Origin: Roseateles depolymerans
Lineage (GTDB): Bacteria; Pseudomonadota; Gammaproteobacteria; Burkholderiales; Burkholderiaceae_C
Direction of reading: 5' to 3'
Assembly (NCBI RefSeq): GCF_003387155.1
Contig: NZ_QUMT01000004.1
Span: 1-64,000, forward strand
Length of the DNA: 64,000 nt
Shown piece by piece: positions 1 to 8,903 of the stretch. How positions within the stretch are numbered: position 1 is the stretch's first letter; each line of letters starts with the position of its first letter. A program made the position numbers and the translations under genes. The notes under the pieces were generated by a model that was given only the letters and a program-made list of their open reading frames with translations, was not told the DNA's origin and searched no databases.

Positions 1-106
1 TCGTGTAATCGCGCTGCGTTCTCTTCACCCTCGTATCCATCAATCTCGCCCTTTTAGCGAGTCCGAGGTGTCAACGTGGGGCAGGACGGGTCACGGAAAT
101 AAGAAA

Positions 107-132
107 GGGCCTCCGCGGAGGCCCCTTTTTTT
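107..132. terminator. Perfect-palindrome terminator
   Basis: An 18-bp perfect palindrome, GGGCCTCCGCGGAGGCCC at 107-124, is followed on the plus strand by seven T (126-132). On the minus strand it is followed by TTTCTTATTT. It can therefore stop transcription from either side. It lies 56 bp beyond the stop of the minus-strand receptor gene that ends at 188. Bases 1-106 show no coding region that I can support. Confidence 0.75.
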
Positions 133-187
133 GATCGCCTGATGTCAAGGCGAATCGGCGACTTCAGCAGTCACCTCGCCAATCACC

Positions 188-2803
188 TCAGAAGTCGTAA
201 CTCCCCCGCACATAGAAGGTCCGTCCCGTCGGATCGGTGTAACGCGGGTCATACCCGGCCTGGAAGACGGCCTGCTGATAGGACAGCGGCGGATCCCGGT
301 CGAACAGGTTGCGCACGCCCGCCGTCAGGGACAGCTGCCGCGTGGCCTTGTAGTTCCCGAAGAGGTCGAAGGTCGTGTAGGACGCAACGGTGTTGGCGGC
401 GCCTTCATCGGTAGACGGGTCATCCTTGTAGGACGACTTGTAGTGCCCGGTCAGGCCCACCGAATACGTGCTGTTGTAGCTCCACACCGTGGTGAGCGTG
501 TGCTGCCAGCGAAAGACGGGGCCGCTGCCGGCAAACACACCCACGCCATTGACCCACGGACCGTTCTGGTACTCCTGGAACTTGTACTTGCTGACGTAGG
601 TGCTGTTCAGGCCGAAGGTGAAGTTGCCCACCGCCGTGCGCAGCCGGTAGTTGCCATTCAGGTCGAAGCCGGCCGTGTTGGTGCCGCCCAGGTTTTGCTG
701 GCGCACGTCTACATAACCGCAGTTGGTGCCCGGGCAGTCCGTTCCGCTGGTGGACAACTCGCCGGCCGCATTGCGGTGGAAATACTGGCTGAACAGCGCG
801 TAGTTGTCCGGGTCGTACAGGGACGCATCCCCCACGGTGCCAATCTGGTTCTTGATGCCGATCCACCACAGGTCGATGCCGAAGGCCAGGTCCGCAGTCG
901 GCGAGAACTGCAGCCCGAAGGTCAGGCTCTTGCTCTTCTCCGGCTGGAGCTCGGTGTTGCCGCCGTTGCGGACCATGAACTGCGTCTTGCAGTTCAGGGT
1001 GCCGGCCGTGCCGCCCGGGCACAGCAGCGGGTCGCTCACCGTGCTGGAGTTGGTGTAGGTGTTGGCGGCATGCAGCTCGTACAGCGACGGTGCCCGGAAG
1101 CCGGTGGAGACCGACCCGCGCATCAGGATTTCCTTGGTCGGCTGGAAGCGGAAACTCAGCTTGGGGTTGGTGGTGCTCCCGAAGTCGCTGTACTTGTCGT
1201 AGCGGATGGCACCGGTGATGTCGAGCAGCTTGGTGACCGGCAGGTTCAGCTCGCTGTAGACGGCGTAGACGCTGCGGCTGCCGACGCTGTTCGTGCTGGG
1301 GTCCACGCCGGTGGAGTCCTGCACCAGGGTGGCGAACTCGGTATTGGCTAGCTGCGAGAACTTCTCGTGACGCAGTTCGGTGCCCACGGCCAGCGCCACT
1401 GCCCGGCCGGCCCCGAGCCAATCTCCCAGCTCACGGCTGGCGTGGGCGTCGAAGTTGTAGGTCTCGCCCTTGCCGTACATCAGCGTGCCGGCCACGGCGG
1501 CATTGCGGATGTAGGTGATGGCGTCCGCGCTCTGGTCGCCAAAGGGATTGATGGTGCCGTCCGCCACACCGGCCGCGATCTTGCTGCCGTCGGCATAACC
1601 GTGGGTCAGCTTCTCGGTCACGCGGTTCTGGTTGTAGCTCAGGCCGGTCGAGTAGTCCCAGCCGGCGAGTGCGCCATCCAGGGTCGCCAGGAAGCGCTGC
1701 TGCTGGTTGATGTTCTTGTCCTGACGCGGGCCACTGACCGTGTCACGCCACTTCACCGTGATCGGCTTGGTCTTGTCCAGGGCCGCGTTGTCGGGCCAGT
1801 ACGGGCTGTCCGAGGTCATGCTCAGGCTGGCATAGGGCACCGGCGCGATCTGGGTCTGCACCACGCTGCGGGTGACGAAGTACTCCAGGCCCAGCTGATG
1901 GTCGTTGTTCAGCTTGATCGTGCCTTTGAGCATGCCGGAGGCGCGCTCGCTCTTGGGCACGTAGTCCACATACGACGAGGTCGTCATGCGGCAGTAGGTG
2001 CCCGCCTTGATCAGGTTGGTGCCGTTGGTGCAGTCCGGGGCCGCCGGGTTGTAGACGGTCAGGCCGCTGCCCTGGTAGTAGTTGGCCGGGTCGGTGTTGG
2101 TGGACAGGCCGCCGGCATACCGCGTGTTGTAGTTGCGCTGGCTGCCGCTGATGTGGTCCTGCTTCTGGTAGTCCACGAAGCCGAAGACATTGAAGCCGTC
2201 CTTGTCCAGATCACCCCAGCCATACCCCACGTTCAGGTTGCCAGCCTTGCCGCCCGACTTCTGCGGGCTGTCGTAGCCCACGTTCAGGGTGCCGCCGGTG
2301 AAGTCCTTCTTGGTGATGAAGTTGATGACGCCGCCGATGGCGTCCGTGCCGTAGAGCGAGGAGGCGCCATCCCGCAGCACTTCGATGCGCTCGATGGCCG
2401 CCAGCGGGATCATGTTCAGGTCGGGCGCCGAGCCGTCGAAGGCATTGTTGGCAATGCGACGGCCATTGAGCAGCACCAGGGTCTTGTTGGCCCCGATGCC
2501 GCGCAGGTCGGCAAAGGAAGCGCCGCCGGTGGACGAGCCCACCGACTGGCTGGTGCCCATGCTGGACTGGCTCGCGGTGAGCGTCCCCAGAATCTGCTCG
2601 ACGGTGGTCAGCCCTTGCTGACGCAACTCGGTCATCTTGAAGGTGGTCACCGGAACCGAGGTTTCCGCATCCAGCCGCTTGATGGCCGATCCGGTCACAA
2701 CGACGCGTTCCAGCGTCTGTTCCGCGTCCTGCGCCGAAGCCGGAGCGGCGCTCACCGCCAGGATGGTGGCCACTGCCAGGCTCACCGCATTCAATTTGTG
2801 CAT
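188..2803 (-). CDS. TonB-dependent outer-membrane receptor
   Basis: Protein of 871 residues. The start is ATG at 2803, 8 nt after AGGAG; an open frame extends further upstream but has no ribosome site. A signal peptide ends at VSAAPASA. The mature protein begins with the plug-domain signature TLERVVVTGSAIKR, and the plug continues to about residue 190 (LRGIGANKTLVLLNGRR, VLRDGASSLYGTDAIGGVIN). The rest is a 22-strand type barrel ending GRTFYVRGSYDF with a terminal Phe. The family imports ligands across the outer membrane using TonB/ExbBD energy. Barrel loops carry several Cys pairs (residues CTNG...TYCR, CPGT..NC), typical of Xanthomonas/Caulobacter-type receptors for peptides or carbohydrates. 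The ligand cannot be read from sequence. It may work with the S9 peptidase encoded just upstream. Confidence 0.92.
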   Translation of the reverse strand: MHKLNAVSLAVATILAVSAAPASAQDAEQTLERVVVTGSAIKRLDAETSVPVTTFKMTELRQQGLTTVEQILGTLTASQSSMGTSQSVGSSTGGASFADLRGIGANKTLVLLNGRRIANNAFDGSAPDLNMIPLAAIERIEVLRDGASSLYGTDAIGGVINFITKKDFTGGTLNVGYDSPQKSGGKAGNLNVGYGWGDLDKDGFNVFGFVDYQKQDHISGSQRNYNTRYAGGLSTNTDPANYYQGSGLTVYNPAAPDCTNGTNLIKAGTYCRMTTSSYVDYVPKSERASGMLKGTIKLNNDHQLGLEYFVTRSVVQTQIAPVPYASLSMTSDSPYWPDNAALDKTKPITVKWRDTVSGPRQDKNINQQQRFLATLDGALAGWDYSTGLSYNQNRVTEKLTHGYADGSKIAAGVADGTINPFGDQSADAITYIRNAAVAGTLMYGKGETYNFDAHASRELGDWLGAGRAVALAVGTELRHEKFSQLANTEFATLVQDSTGVDPSTNSVGSRSVYAVYSELNLPVTKLLDITGAIRYDKYSDFGSTTNPKLSFRFQPTKEILMRGSVSTGFRAPSLYELHAANTYTNSSTVSDPLLCPGGTAGTLNCKTQFMVRNGGNTELQPEKSKSLTFGLQFSPTADLAFGIDLWWIGIKNQIGTVGDASLYDPDNYALFSQYFHRNAAGELSTSGTDCPGTNCGYVDVRQQNLGGTNTAGFDLNGNYRLRTAVGNFTFGLNSTYVSKYKFQEYQNGPWVNGVGVFAGSGPVFRWQHTLTTVWSYNSTYSVGLTGHYKSSYKDDPSTDEGAANTVASYTTFDLFGNYKATRQLSLTAGVRNLFDRDPPLSYQQAVFQAGYDPRYTDPTGRTFYVRGSYDF

Positions 2804-2831
2804 CTCACACACTCCTACTGGTTGGATACGG

Positions 2832-2847
2832 CCAGTGGATCCACTGG
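2832..2847 (-). promoter_or_regulatory. 16-bp palindrome in the receptor leader
   Basis: CCAGTGGATCCACTGG is a perfect palindrome 29 bp upstream of the receptor ATG at 2803. It could be an operator or a small hairpin in the 5' untranslated RNA just before the ribosome site. No regulator can be assigned. Confidence 0.4.
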
Positions 2848-3316
2848 CACGCGCCACAAATAAAAAGGCCCCGCGGGTGAGCGAGGCGCCAGCAGAGTTT
2901 GCAGAGATTTAAGGGTTTCGGGATTGAGTTGTGCGCGGCGCGCCCGAATATTCAGCCAATCGACTTGAGGACGTCATAAACGGGGGTTTTCATGGAGGAG
3001 CAAGGTCGCCGGGTGGCGACACTTTCAGGCTTTACGCGGGCATTACCTGATCAGAAATACGGGGGTTTGTTTGTCGCGTTGGATACTGACCGAAAGATGG
3101 CAGACACACGAGGATATATCCCAATTCAATCAAGGACTTGGGGCGTGTGAGATGCCCCTTGCATCAGCGGTTTTCATGCGGGGTATCAAGGCCATTTCCA
3201 TGCAAACGGATATTGATTGTCAGAGTACCTACAAACGGGGGGATTTTGGGATCACTCAGCAATCAATTGCCGGTTCCATGAAGCCAAGGATTCAACCCTG
3301 ACACGCAAAGAAAAAA

Positions 3317-3338
3317 GCCCGCGAGATGACTCGCGGGC
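3317..3338 (-). terminator. Rho-independent terminator of the S9 peptidase gene
   Basis: Nine-bp stem (GCCCGCGAG/CTCGCGGGC) with a 4-nt loop. On the minus strand it is followed by TTTTTTCTTT. It lies 43 bp after the peptidase stop codon. Confidence 0.85.
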
Positions 3339-3381
3339 GTTTGGGGAAGCCTTCAGGGAAGGCTCCGCTCTTGGCTAAGGA

Positions 3382-5427
3382 TTACTGCCCGTCCAGATGC
3401 TTGGCCAGGAATCGCTCCATGCGCTTGGCGAAATCGATGTGCGATTCAGGCAGAAGCCAGGTATGGCCTTCACCCGGATACACCACCCACTCCGGCGGGT
3501 TGCCCGCCTTGACCAGCGCATCGCGCATGCGCTCACCGTGCGCCAGCGGCACGCGCACGTCGGCCGCGCCCATGGCCAGCAGCAGCGGCGCCTTCATCTT
3601 GTCGGCATGCAGCACCGGCGAGAACTGGCGGAGCATCGCCTCGTCCTGGACCGGGTCCCCCAGGCGCTTGGACAGCACGGCCTTGCGGGACAGCGCGCTC
3701 ACATCGGTCTCGATCCACGAGGAGCCCTGGGCCAGCAGCATCAGGTCGGACACTGCCACCCAGGCGATCCCGCAGCGGTACTGGTCCGGCGTGACCATGA
3801 GGCCGGCCAGCGTGGCATAGCCGCCGTAGCTGGCGCCTGCAATACAGGCCTTGTCGCTGGAGAGACCCTGCTTCTGCGCCCATTGCAGCACGTCGGTTAG
3901 GTCGTTCTGCATGGCCTGGCCCCACTGCTTGAAACCGGCTTCCAGGAAGGTCTGGCCGAAGCCATCACTGCCGCGGAATTCCGGCTCCAGCACCACATAC
4001 CCGCGGGAGGCCATGAACTCCGGATACGGGAACGGGCTCCATGCCCAGCCCCAGGGACGGCCGCGCGCATTCGGGCCGCCGTGCACATACACCACGGTGG
4101 GCAGCGGCTTGGCGGGCTTGGTGCCGGGTTTCACGCCAGGGGGCAGCGTCACCCAAACCGGGATCTCCATGCCGTCACGGGCCTTGTAGTACTGGAAGTC
4201 CACCCGCGGCATCTGGGCTGGATCAATGCCCCGCACCACCGGCCCGACCGATTGCCAGGCGTCTTCCTTGGCACGATAGACCACCACTTGGCCCGGATCG
4301 CGATCCGAGAAGGAGCGCACCAGGGCCACCATGTCCGGCTGGCCGCATTGGCGGCAGCTGATGCGGTTCACGTGACCGGGGAACTGCTTGTCGGTCTTTT
4401 CCTGGAAGGCTTTCATCTGGGGGTTGAACCAGATGGTGTCTTCCGCATCGGTCGTGAGACGCACGCCCAGCAATTCGCCGGCTGGCGACAACACCGGCTC
4501 GCCCTGGAAGTCGAACTTGCCGGTGCTGATCAACGGCTTGTCCTCGGGCGCACCGGTCTTGAAATCGAAGCGCTTGAGCACCGACACGCCGCCAGCGCCG
4601 ATGCGCTCGGTGACGTAAAGCCGCCCGCTGGCATCAAAGAAGCGCGGGGTGAAAGGCATGGCCAGCAGGTTGCCGGCACCGATCTGCCGCCACTGGGCCT
4701 GGCCCGGCTCCCGGTACAGGATCTTGGCGTCCATCTCGTCCACCGACACGGCGATGCGAGGTTCGTTCGCTGAGTCGAACAGCCATTCGGCCGTGGAGGC
4801 CGGCGCCGCCAGGTCGGGCATGCGACGGGACTGTCCGGTGTTTACGTTCACGATGAGCGGACGGATGGCCGTCGCCTCATAGGCGGCATTCAAGCGAAGC
4901 TCGCCGATGATCACTTCCTCGTTGGACGCGCCCTCGCGCGCCGGAGGCACCCTCAGCAGCATGTGGTTGGGTGCCAGGCTGCGGTCCCGGACCTTGGACG
5001 ATGTTTCGCTGGAGGTGAAGGTGCGTCGCACGATTTCCCGCAGATTCCCGCCATCGCGATCGACGGCGTACAAGCCGGGAGGTTCGCGGTAGTTGGAGCC
5101 GCTGCCCAGCGACAGGTCGGTCACATTAAACAGCAGGCGGTTCTCATTGACCCACTGCACGCCCACCACATCCAGGCCCTCGAAGCGGGCGGCCTGGGTC
5201 GGCTTGCCGCCGGGGTTCAGATCGAACACGTACAGCGCGCGGCGCCCTGCAATCTTGGTGGTGGTTAGCGCCAGGTAGCGACCGGAGGGGCTGAGCAGCA
5301 CCTCGTTCATCTCGGCCGGCTGGAAGAACTTTTCGGCCGGAATCCGTGCCACCGGTTCCTGAGCGAATGACGGAGCTTGGCTGACGCACAGCGCCAGCAT
5401 CAGCCCTTGAATGAAACGTTTCAACAC
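3382..5427 (-). CDS. Secreted S9-family prolyl-oligopeptidase-type peptidase
   Basis: Protein of 681 residues with a GTG start and an N-terminal signal peptide (MLKRFIQGLMLALCVSQAPSFA), so it acts in the periplasm or outside. Residues about 30-400 are the β-propeller part. The C-terminal α/β-hydrolase carries the catalytic triad Ser533 in GASYGG, Asp623 in AADVRVP and His655 in GEGHTW. The family cleaves short peptides, often after Pro or Ala. It sits between two TonB receptors on the same strand, a setting seen for peptide-scavenging loci and also for lasso-peptide isopeptidases, which are S9 enzymes beside a TonB receptor. No lasso-peptide biosynthesis genes are present here. Exact substrate specificity is unknown. 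The ribosome site before the GTG is weak. Confidence 0.88.
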   Translation of the reverse strand: MLKRFIQGLMLALCVSQAPSFAQEPVARIPAEKFFQPAEMNEVLLSPSGRYLALTTTKIAGRRALYVFDLNPGGKPTQAARFEGLDVVGVQWVNENRLLFNVTDLSLGSGSNYREPPGLYAVDRDGGNLREIVRRTFTSSETSSKVRDRSLAPNHMLLRVPPAREGASNEEVIIGELRLNAAYEATAIRPLIVNVNTGQSRRMPDLAAPASTAEWLFDSANEPRIAVSVDEMDAKILYREPGQAQWRQIGAGNLLAMPFTPRFFDASGRLYVTERIGAGGVSVLKRFDFKTGAPEDKPLISTGKFDFQGEPVLSPAGELLGVRLTTDAEDTIWFNPQMKAFQEKTDKQFPGHVNRISCRQCGQPDMVALVRSFSDRDPGQVVVYRAKEDAWQSVGPVVRGIDPAQMPRVDFQYYKARDGMEIPVWVTLPPGVKPGTKPAKPLPTVVYVHGGPNARGRPWGWAWSPFPYPEFMASRGYVVLEPEFRGSDGFGQTFLEAGFKQWGQAMQNDLTDVLQWAQKQGLSSDKACIAGASYGGYATLAGLMVTPDQYRCGIAWVAVSDLMLLAQGSSWIETDVSALSRKAVLSKRLGDPVQDEAMLRQFSPVLHADKMKAPLLLAMGAADVRVPLAHGERMRDALVKAGNPPEWVVYPGEGHTWLLPESHIDFAKRMERFLAKHLDGQ

Positions 5428-5499
5428 GTCGGAGCCTTTTGTTGTGGATCATGCGGCGGGCAGCTCCTCCCTGGAACCGCTGCCGCCGTCGAGAAAAAA

Positions 5500-5527
5500 G
5501 GGCCCGCCAGCGATGGCTGGAGGGCCC
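5500..5527 (-). terminator. Rho-independent terminator of the second TonB receptor gene
   Basis: Stem GGGCCC/GGGCCC with an inner CCAGC/GCTGG helix, followed on the minus strand by TTTTTTC. It stands between the receptor stop (5563) and the peptidase start (5427), so the two genes are probably not a simple read-through operon. Confidence 0.75.
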
Positions 5528-5562
5528 TGGTGTTCTGCACAGGGCCCGAAGGCCCGGTGTCA

Positions 5563-8448
5563 TCAGAACGTCTGGTTGTAACGCACCCAGAAGAAGCGGT
5601 CGATCGGCAGATCCGGATCCACCGACGACGACGACGAGTTGCCGCCGTAGCCGCTGTTCGCGTCGATGTTCAGACGCGGCTTCTTGTTGAACACGTTGTT
5701 GGCGCCCACCAGGATCTGACCCTTCCAAGGCGTCTTGTAGCCCACGCTCAGGTCGTGGTACATGACGGCACCCTTGCGGTCGAAACCAGCGGTGGGATCG
5801 CCCAGCAGCGGTTCATCCGGGTTGGAGCAAGTGAAGGCGCAGTCGACCTTGGTCTTGCTGTAGTAGCGGGTGCTGAACGTGGCAGACCAGACGTTGAGCT
5901 TCCAGTCCAGCGAGATGTTGGACTTCACGCGGTAGTACGGATACGCACCGGCGTAGTTGATCGGATCGGACGTGTCCGTGCTCTTGATCTCGTACTTGTC
6001 CACGTAGCTCGTGTTGGTCCGCACGGCAAACTGACCGTAGGAAGTGGACGGGAACTGGTAGCTCACATCCAGGTCGAGACCTTCGGTTTCCAGTTGGCCC
6101 AGGTTGGCGTTACCACGAGACAGCGAGGTGATCATGCCGGTGACCGGATCACGCTTGAGGCTCGAGCAGAAGCTCTGCACGCCTTGCACGTAGCACTGGT
6201 TCAGCACGTAGGTCGCGCTGATCGCAGTGATACGGTTCTTCACCTGGATGCGATACCAGTCCAGACCTGCCGTCAGACCCTTGATCTGCGACGGGCTGTA
6301 CACCACGCCCAGCGTCTTGGTGGTGGCCGTTTCAGGCTTCAGGAAGGAGTTGCCCGCACCGGTGTTGAAAGCCACGATGCCCTGAGTGGCGGCCGTGACC
6401 GGGGTACCGGCTTGGTTGACCTGGCGGAAGTTGGCCGGCACACCTGCAGCAGCGCAGTTGGCCTGGGTGGACGGCGTCGTCGCTGCCGAACCCAGCTTGG
6501 TGTCGCAGGGGTCCAGGTAGGAGTCAAAGCTCTGGCTGCCACCGCCGAAAGAATCGGCCAGCGTCGGAGCGCGGAAGCCCTGGGCCCAGGTACCACGGGT
6601 CAGCACGTCCTTGATCGGCTTCCACATGAAGCTGACCTTGCTGTTGGTGGTGTTGCCGAAGCTGCTGTAATCCGAATAGCGCGTGGCGGCATTGAAGCTC
6701 AGCAGCTCAGCGCCCACGACATTCTTCAGCACCGGCACGTTCAGCTCGAGGTAAGCCTCGTTGACGTTGTAGCGGCCCACCGTGGCGTTGCCGGCCAGGT
6801 CGGTCGAGTAACCGGACTGCTCGAACTGGCCCGGACGGTCGTAGCCGCTCAGGCTGCGGTGTTCCAGGCCGCCAGCGACGCCGACAGCGCCGGCCGGCAG
6901 TTGGAACACTTCACCCGACAGGTTCACCGTCGCGCTCTTCACCGTGCTGCCGTAGGTGGCTTGACCGGTGGACATGATGTAGTTCAGCGCAGCCTGGTTA
7001 GACGCCGAAGGGCCACCCAGGATGTCGAACGGCGTGCAGGAGGTCAGCGCAATCGGGTTGGCTGCCGTGCCGCACTGGACCACGCCGGAAGCGTTCATGA
7101 ACGACGGGCCCAGGGCCTTCTTCAGGTTCAGCAGGTTGATGTTGCCGGTGCTCAGCACCGTGCCGCCCGACTGGCTGAAGTTCACGCCAGCATCCCAGCT
7201 CCAGGGCTTGCCGAGGATGGTCAGATCCCCTTCGAAGCCGGCATCCAGGTGGGTGGCCTTGTTGTTGTTGCGGGTGACACGCGGCACTTCGATCGTGCGG
7301 CGATAGAAGAACAGGTCCTGGCCATTGCCAGCGCCCACGGCCTGGTTGCCGTACGGGTTGTAGTAGCTGTCCTTGTCGATGTAGACCGGGTAGGCCGCTT
7401 GCGAGGTGCTGTTCAGCGGGTAGCCGGCGATCTGACGGGTCGAGACGCGGTCGGCGTACATCGCGGTCGTCACGAAGCGGACGTCCGGTGCCACGTCGAT
7501 GGAGCCCTTCACGAACAGCGACTTCAGTTCCGTCGGCGACTGGAACATCATCTGGCTGGTCGAATTGAAGGTGTCTTCCGGGATGCCCTTGTAGTCGTGG
7601 TAGTTCGCGGCCACGTTCGAGGCCTGGCCCACGCCATCACCCAGCGGGCCGCCGGTGTGATTCAGATACTTGTTGAAGCCAGTAGCACCACCGGATGCAC
7701 TGACTTGGCGGATACGGCCCCACGGACCGGTACCGAAGCCAGCGGCTTCATTGCCCGGACCGTACGTGCTCGACGTGATGTCACGCGTGCGGGCCCAGAC
7801 GGTGTCCTGCTTGCTGTAGGACGCGCCGAACATGATGCTGGCCTTGTCCGAGTTCGCACCAAAGGCGAAGGAGAAGTCCTGGGTCTGTCCGTCGCCCTTG
7901 GAGTTCTCGCCGTAGTAGGCGCTGAACTGGCCGCCTTCCAGCGTCTTCTTCAGGATGATGTTCACCACGCCGGCAATGGCGTCCGAACCGTAAGTCGACG
8001 AAGCGCCGTCCTTCAGGACGTCGATGTGGTCGATCAGGGCGGAGGGGATGGTGGACAGGTCAGTGAAGCCCGCCACGGAAGTCGTCCAACGCTTGCCGTT
8101 AACCAGCACCAGCAGACGCTCGGAGCCCAGGTTGCGCAGGTTGATGTACTGGCCGCCTTGCTCACGGTTGGAGGTCAGCACCGAGCCCTTGCTGAAGTCG
8201 GGCGAGCCCGCCGAAGACAGCTGGTTCAGGATGTCGCCCACGGTCACCAGACCGCTCTTTTGAATTTCGGCTTGGGAGATCTTCTGGACCGGTTGAGCCG
8301 TTTCGATATCGATCTGACGGATACGGGAACCAGTGACCTCGACGCGTTCCAGCTTGTCTGTGCTGGCTTCTTGGGCCAGTGCAGCGCCGGCACCCAGCAC
8401 ACCGATCAACGCCAAGGCGGCGGTGCTACGGGCGTTTCGTTTAAACAT
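5563..8448 (-). CDS. TonB-dependent outer-membrane receptor
   Basis: Protein of 961 residues. The start is ATG at 8448, 8 nt after GGAG; a GTG two codons upstream is less well placed. The signal peptide ends GAGAALAQ. The plug begins KLERVEVTGSRIR and contains LRNLGSERLLVLVNGKR and VLKDGASSTYGSDAIAGVVN. The barrel ends RFFWVRYNQTF with a terminal Phe. It is longer than, and only distantly similar to, the receptor at 188-2803. The loops are rich in Ser, Thr and Asn. It probably imports a ligand related to the neighbouring S9 peptidase, such as a peptide, but the sequence does not fix this. No FecR-type sigma or anti-sigma pair is near, so regulation is not of the surface-signalling kind. Confidence 0.92.
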   Translation of the reverse strand: MFKRNARSTAALALIGVLGAGAALAQEASTDKLERVEVTGSRIRQIDIETAQPVQKISQAEIQKSGLVTVGDILNQLSSAGSPDFSKGSVLTSNREQGGQYINLRNLGSERLLVLVNGKRWTTSVAGFTDLSTIPSALIDHIDVLKDGASSTYGSDAIAGVVNIILKKTLEGGQFSAYYGENSKGDGQTQDFSFAFGANSDKASIMFGASYSKQDTVWARTRDITSSTYGPGNEAAGFGTGPWGRIRQVSASGGATGFNKYLNHTGGPLGDGVGQASNVAANYHDYKGIPEDTFNSTSQMMFQSPTELKSLFVKGSIDVAPDVRFVTTAMYADRVSTRQIAGYPLNSTSQAAYPVYIDKDSYYNPYGNQAVGAGNGQDLFFYRRTIEVPRVTRNNNKATHLDAGFEGDLTILGKPWSWDAGVNFSQSGGTVLSTGNINLLNLKKALGPSFMNASGVVQCGTAANPIALTSCTPFDILGGPSASNQAALNYIMSTGQATYGSTVKSATVNLSGEVFQLPAGAVGVAGGLEHRSLSGYDRPGQFEQSGYSTDLAGNATVGRYNVNEAYLELNVPVLKNVVGAELLSFNAATRYSDYSSFGNTTNSKVSFMWKPIKDVLTRGTWAQGFRAPTLADSFGGGSQSFDSYLDPCDTKLGSAATTPSTQANCAAAGVPANFRQVNQAGTPVTAATQGIVAFNTGAGNSFLKPETATTKTLGVVYSPSQIKGLTAGLDWYRIQVKNRITAISATYVLNQCYVQGVQSFCSSLKRDPVTGMITSLSRGNANLGQLETEGLDLDVSYQFPSTSYGQFAVRTNTSYVDKYEIKSTDTSDPINYAGAYPYYRVKSNISLDWKLNVWSATFSTRYYSKTKVDCAFTCSNPDEPLLGDPTAGFDRKGAVMYHDLSVGYKTPWKGQILVGANNVFNKKPRLNIDANSGYGGNSSSSSVDPDLPIDRFFWVRYNQTF

Positions 8449-8903
8449 AACCACTCCTTCGCGAGAAGCTCTCTGCGATGTGTTTCAGGGATGCGTTTGA
8501 AGACGAATGCCCCGAAAAGATGCATGGCATTCGTGTCGCGTTGTAAGTTTGTCCACCTGCCCCTGACACACCAATCCGGAATCCCCCTAATGGACTTCGC
8601 ACACAGGCAATAAAGTCGATTTACGCTGCAAAACTTAGGGATTTCACGAAGGAGTCATAGATTCACCGGCGCGAAATCGTTGTGACACAGCAACGGGAAT
8701 TTTGAAAACTTGCGCGGCGCAGCCGGCGCAGGGAAGCCTGGCAATCGTTTTGCCAAGAGGCATTCCCGAAAAAGACGCCCAGAAACAGGCATTTGCGCGA
8801 ATATCGCGCAAATTGAGGGGACCATTGCACCGCGGTGGCGCAATGTGTCCTGGGCGTCAGACAGTTCATCGGCAGGGGGACAGCGCCTGCTTGGAACGGT
8901 CGG
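8449..8903. other. 455-bp intergenic region between glcB and the TonB receptor
   Basis: It must hold the minus-strand promoter of the receptor gene. The part at 8580-8660 is relatively AT-rich. The part at 8790-8845 carries two palindromes that are annotated separately. Short open frames on both strands have no ribosome sites or recognisable products. Confidence 0.6.
8791..8845. promoter_or_regulatory. Two 23-bp palindromes with centres 32 bp apart
   Basis: The first palindrome has perfect 10-bp arms ATTTGCGCGA (8791-8800) and TCGCGCAAAT (8804-8813) around ATA. The second spans 8823-8845 with outer arms CATTGC/GCAATG and two mismatched base pairs inside. Both share a TTGC...GCAA shape. Tandem operators, or a stem downstream of glcB, are both possible. 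There is no T-run directly after either stem, which argues against a standard terminator. Confidence 0.5.

Larger units (their letters stand above)
2804..3381. other. 578-bp intergenic region upstream of the TonB receptor
   Basis: This gap is visibly more AT-rich than its neighbours and presumably carries the minus-strand promoter of the receptor gene. It contains a 16-bp palindrome in the leader (2832-2847), three copies of a G5-T4 motif (AAACGGGGGTTTT at 2978-2990 and variants near 3055-3068 and 3231-3247), and the terminator of the peptidase gene at 3317-3338. A 76-codon open frame at 3071-3301 has no ATG start, no ribosome site and no recognisable domain, so I do not call it a gene. Confidence 0.6.

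Noticed and set aside
3071..3301. A 76-codon open frame in the gap between the peptidase and receptor genes
   Set aside because: It starts with TTG without a ribosome site, shows no domain and is in promoter-like AT-rich DNA.
188..8448. A complete lasso-peptide gene cluster
   Set aside because: Only an S9 peptidase and TonB receptors are present; no precursor, B or C genes were found in the neighbourhood.
5377..8613. A plus-strand open frame of over 1000 codons opposite the second TonB receptor
   Set aside because: It has no ribosome site or domain and consists of low-complexity Arg/Val/His/Gln text typical of the antisense of a GC-rich gene. The minus-strand receptor explains the region fully.
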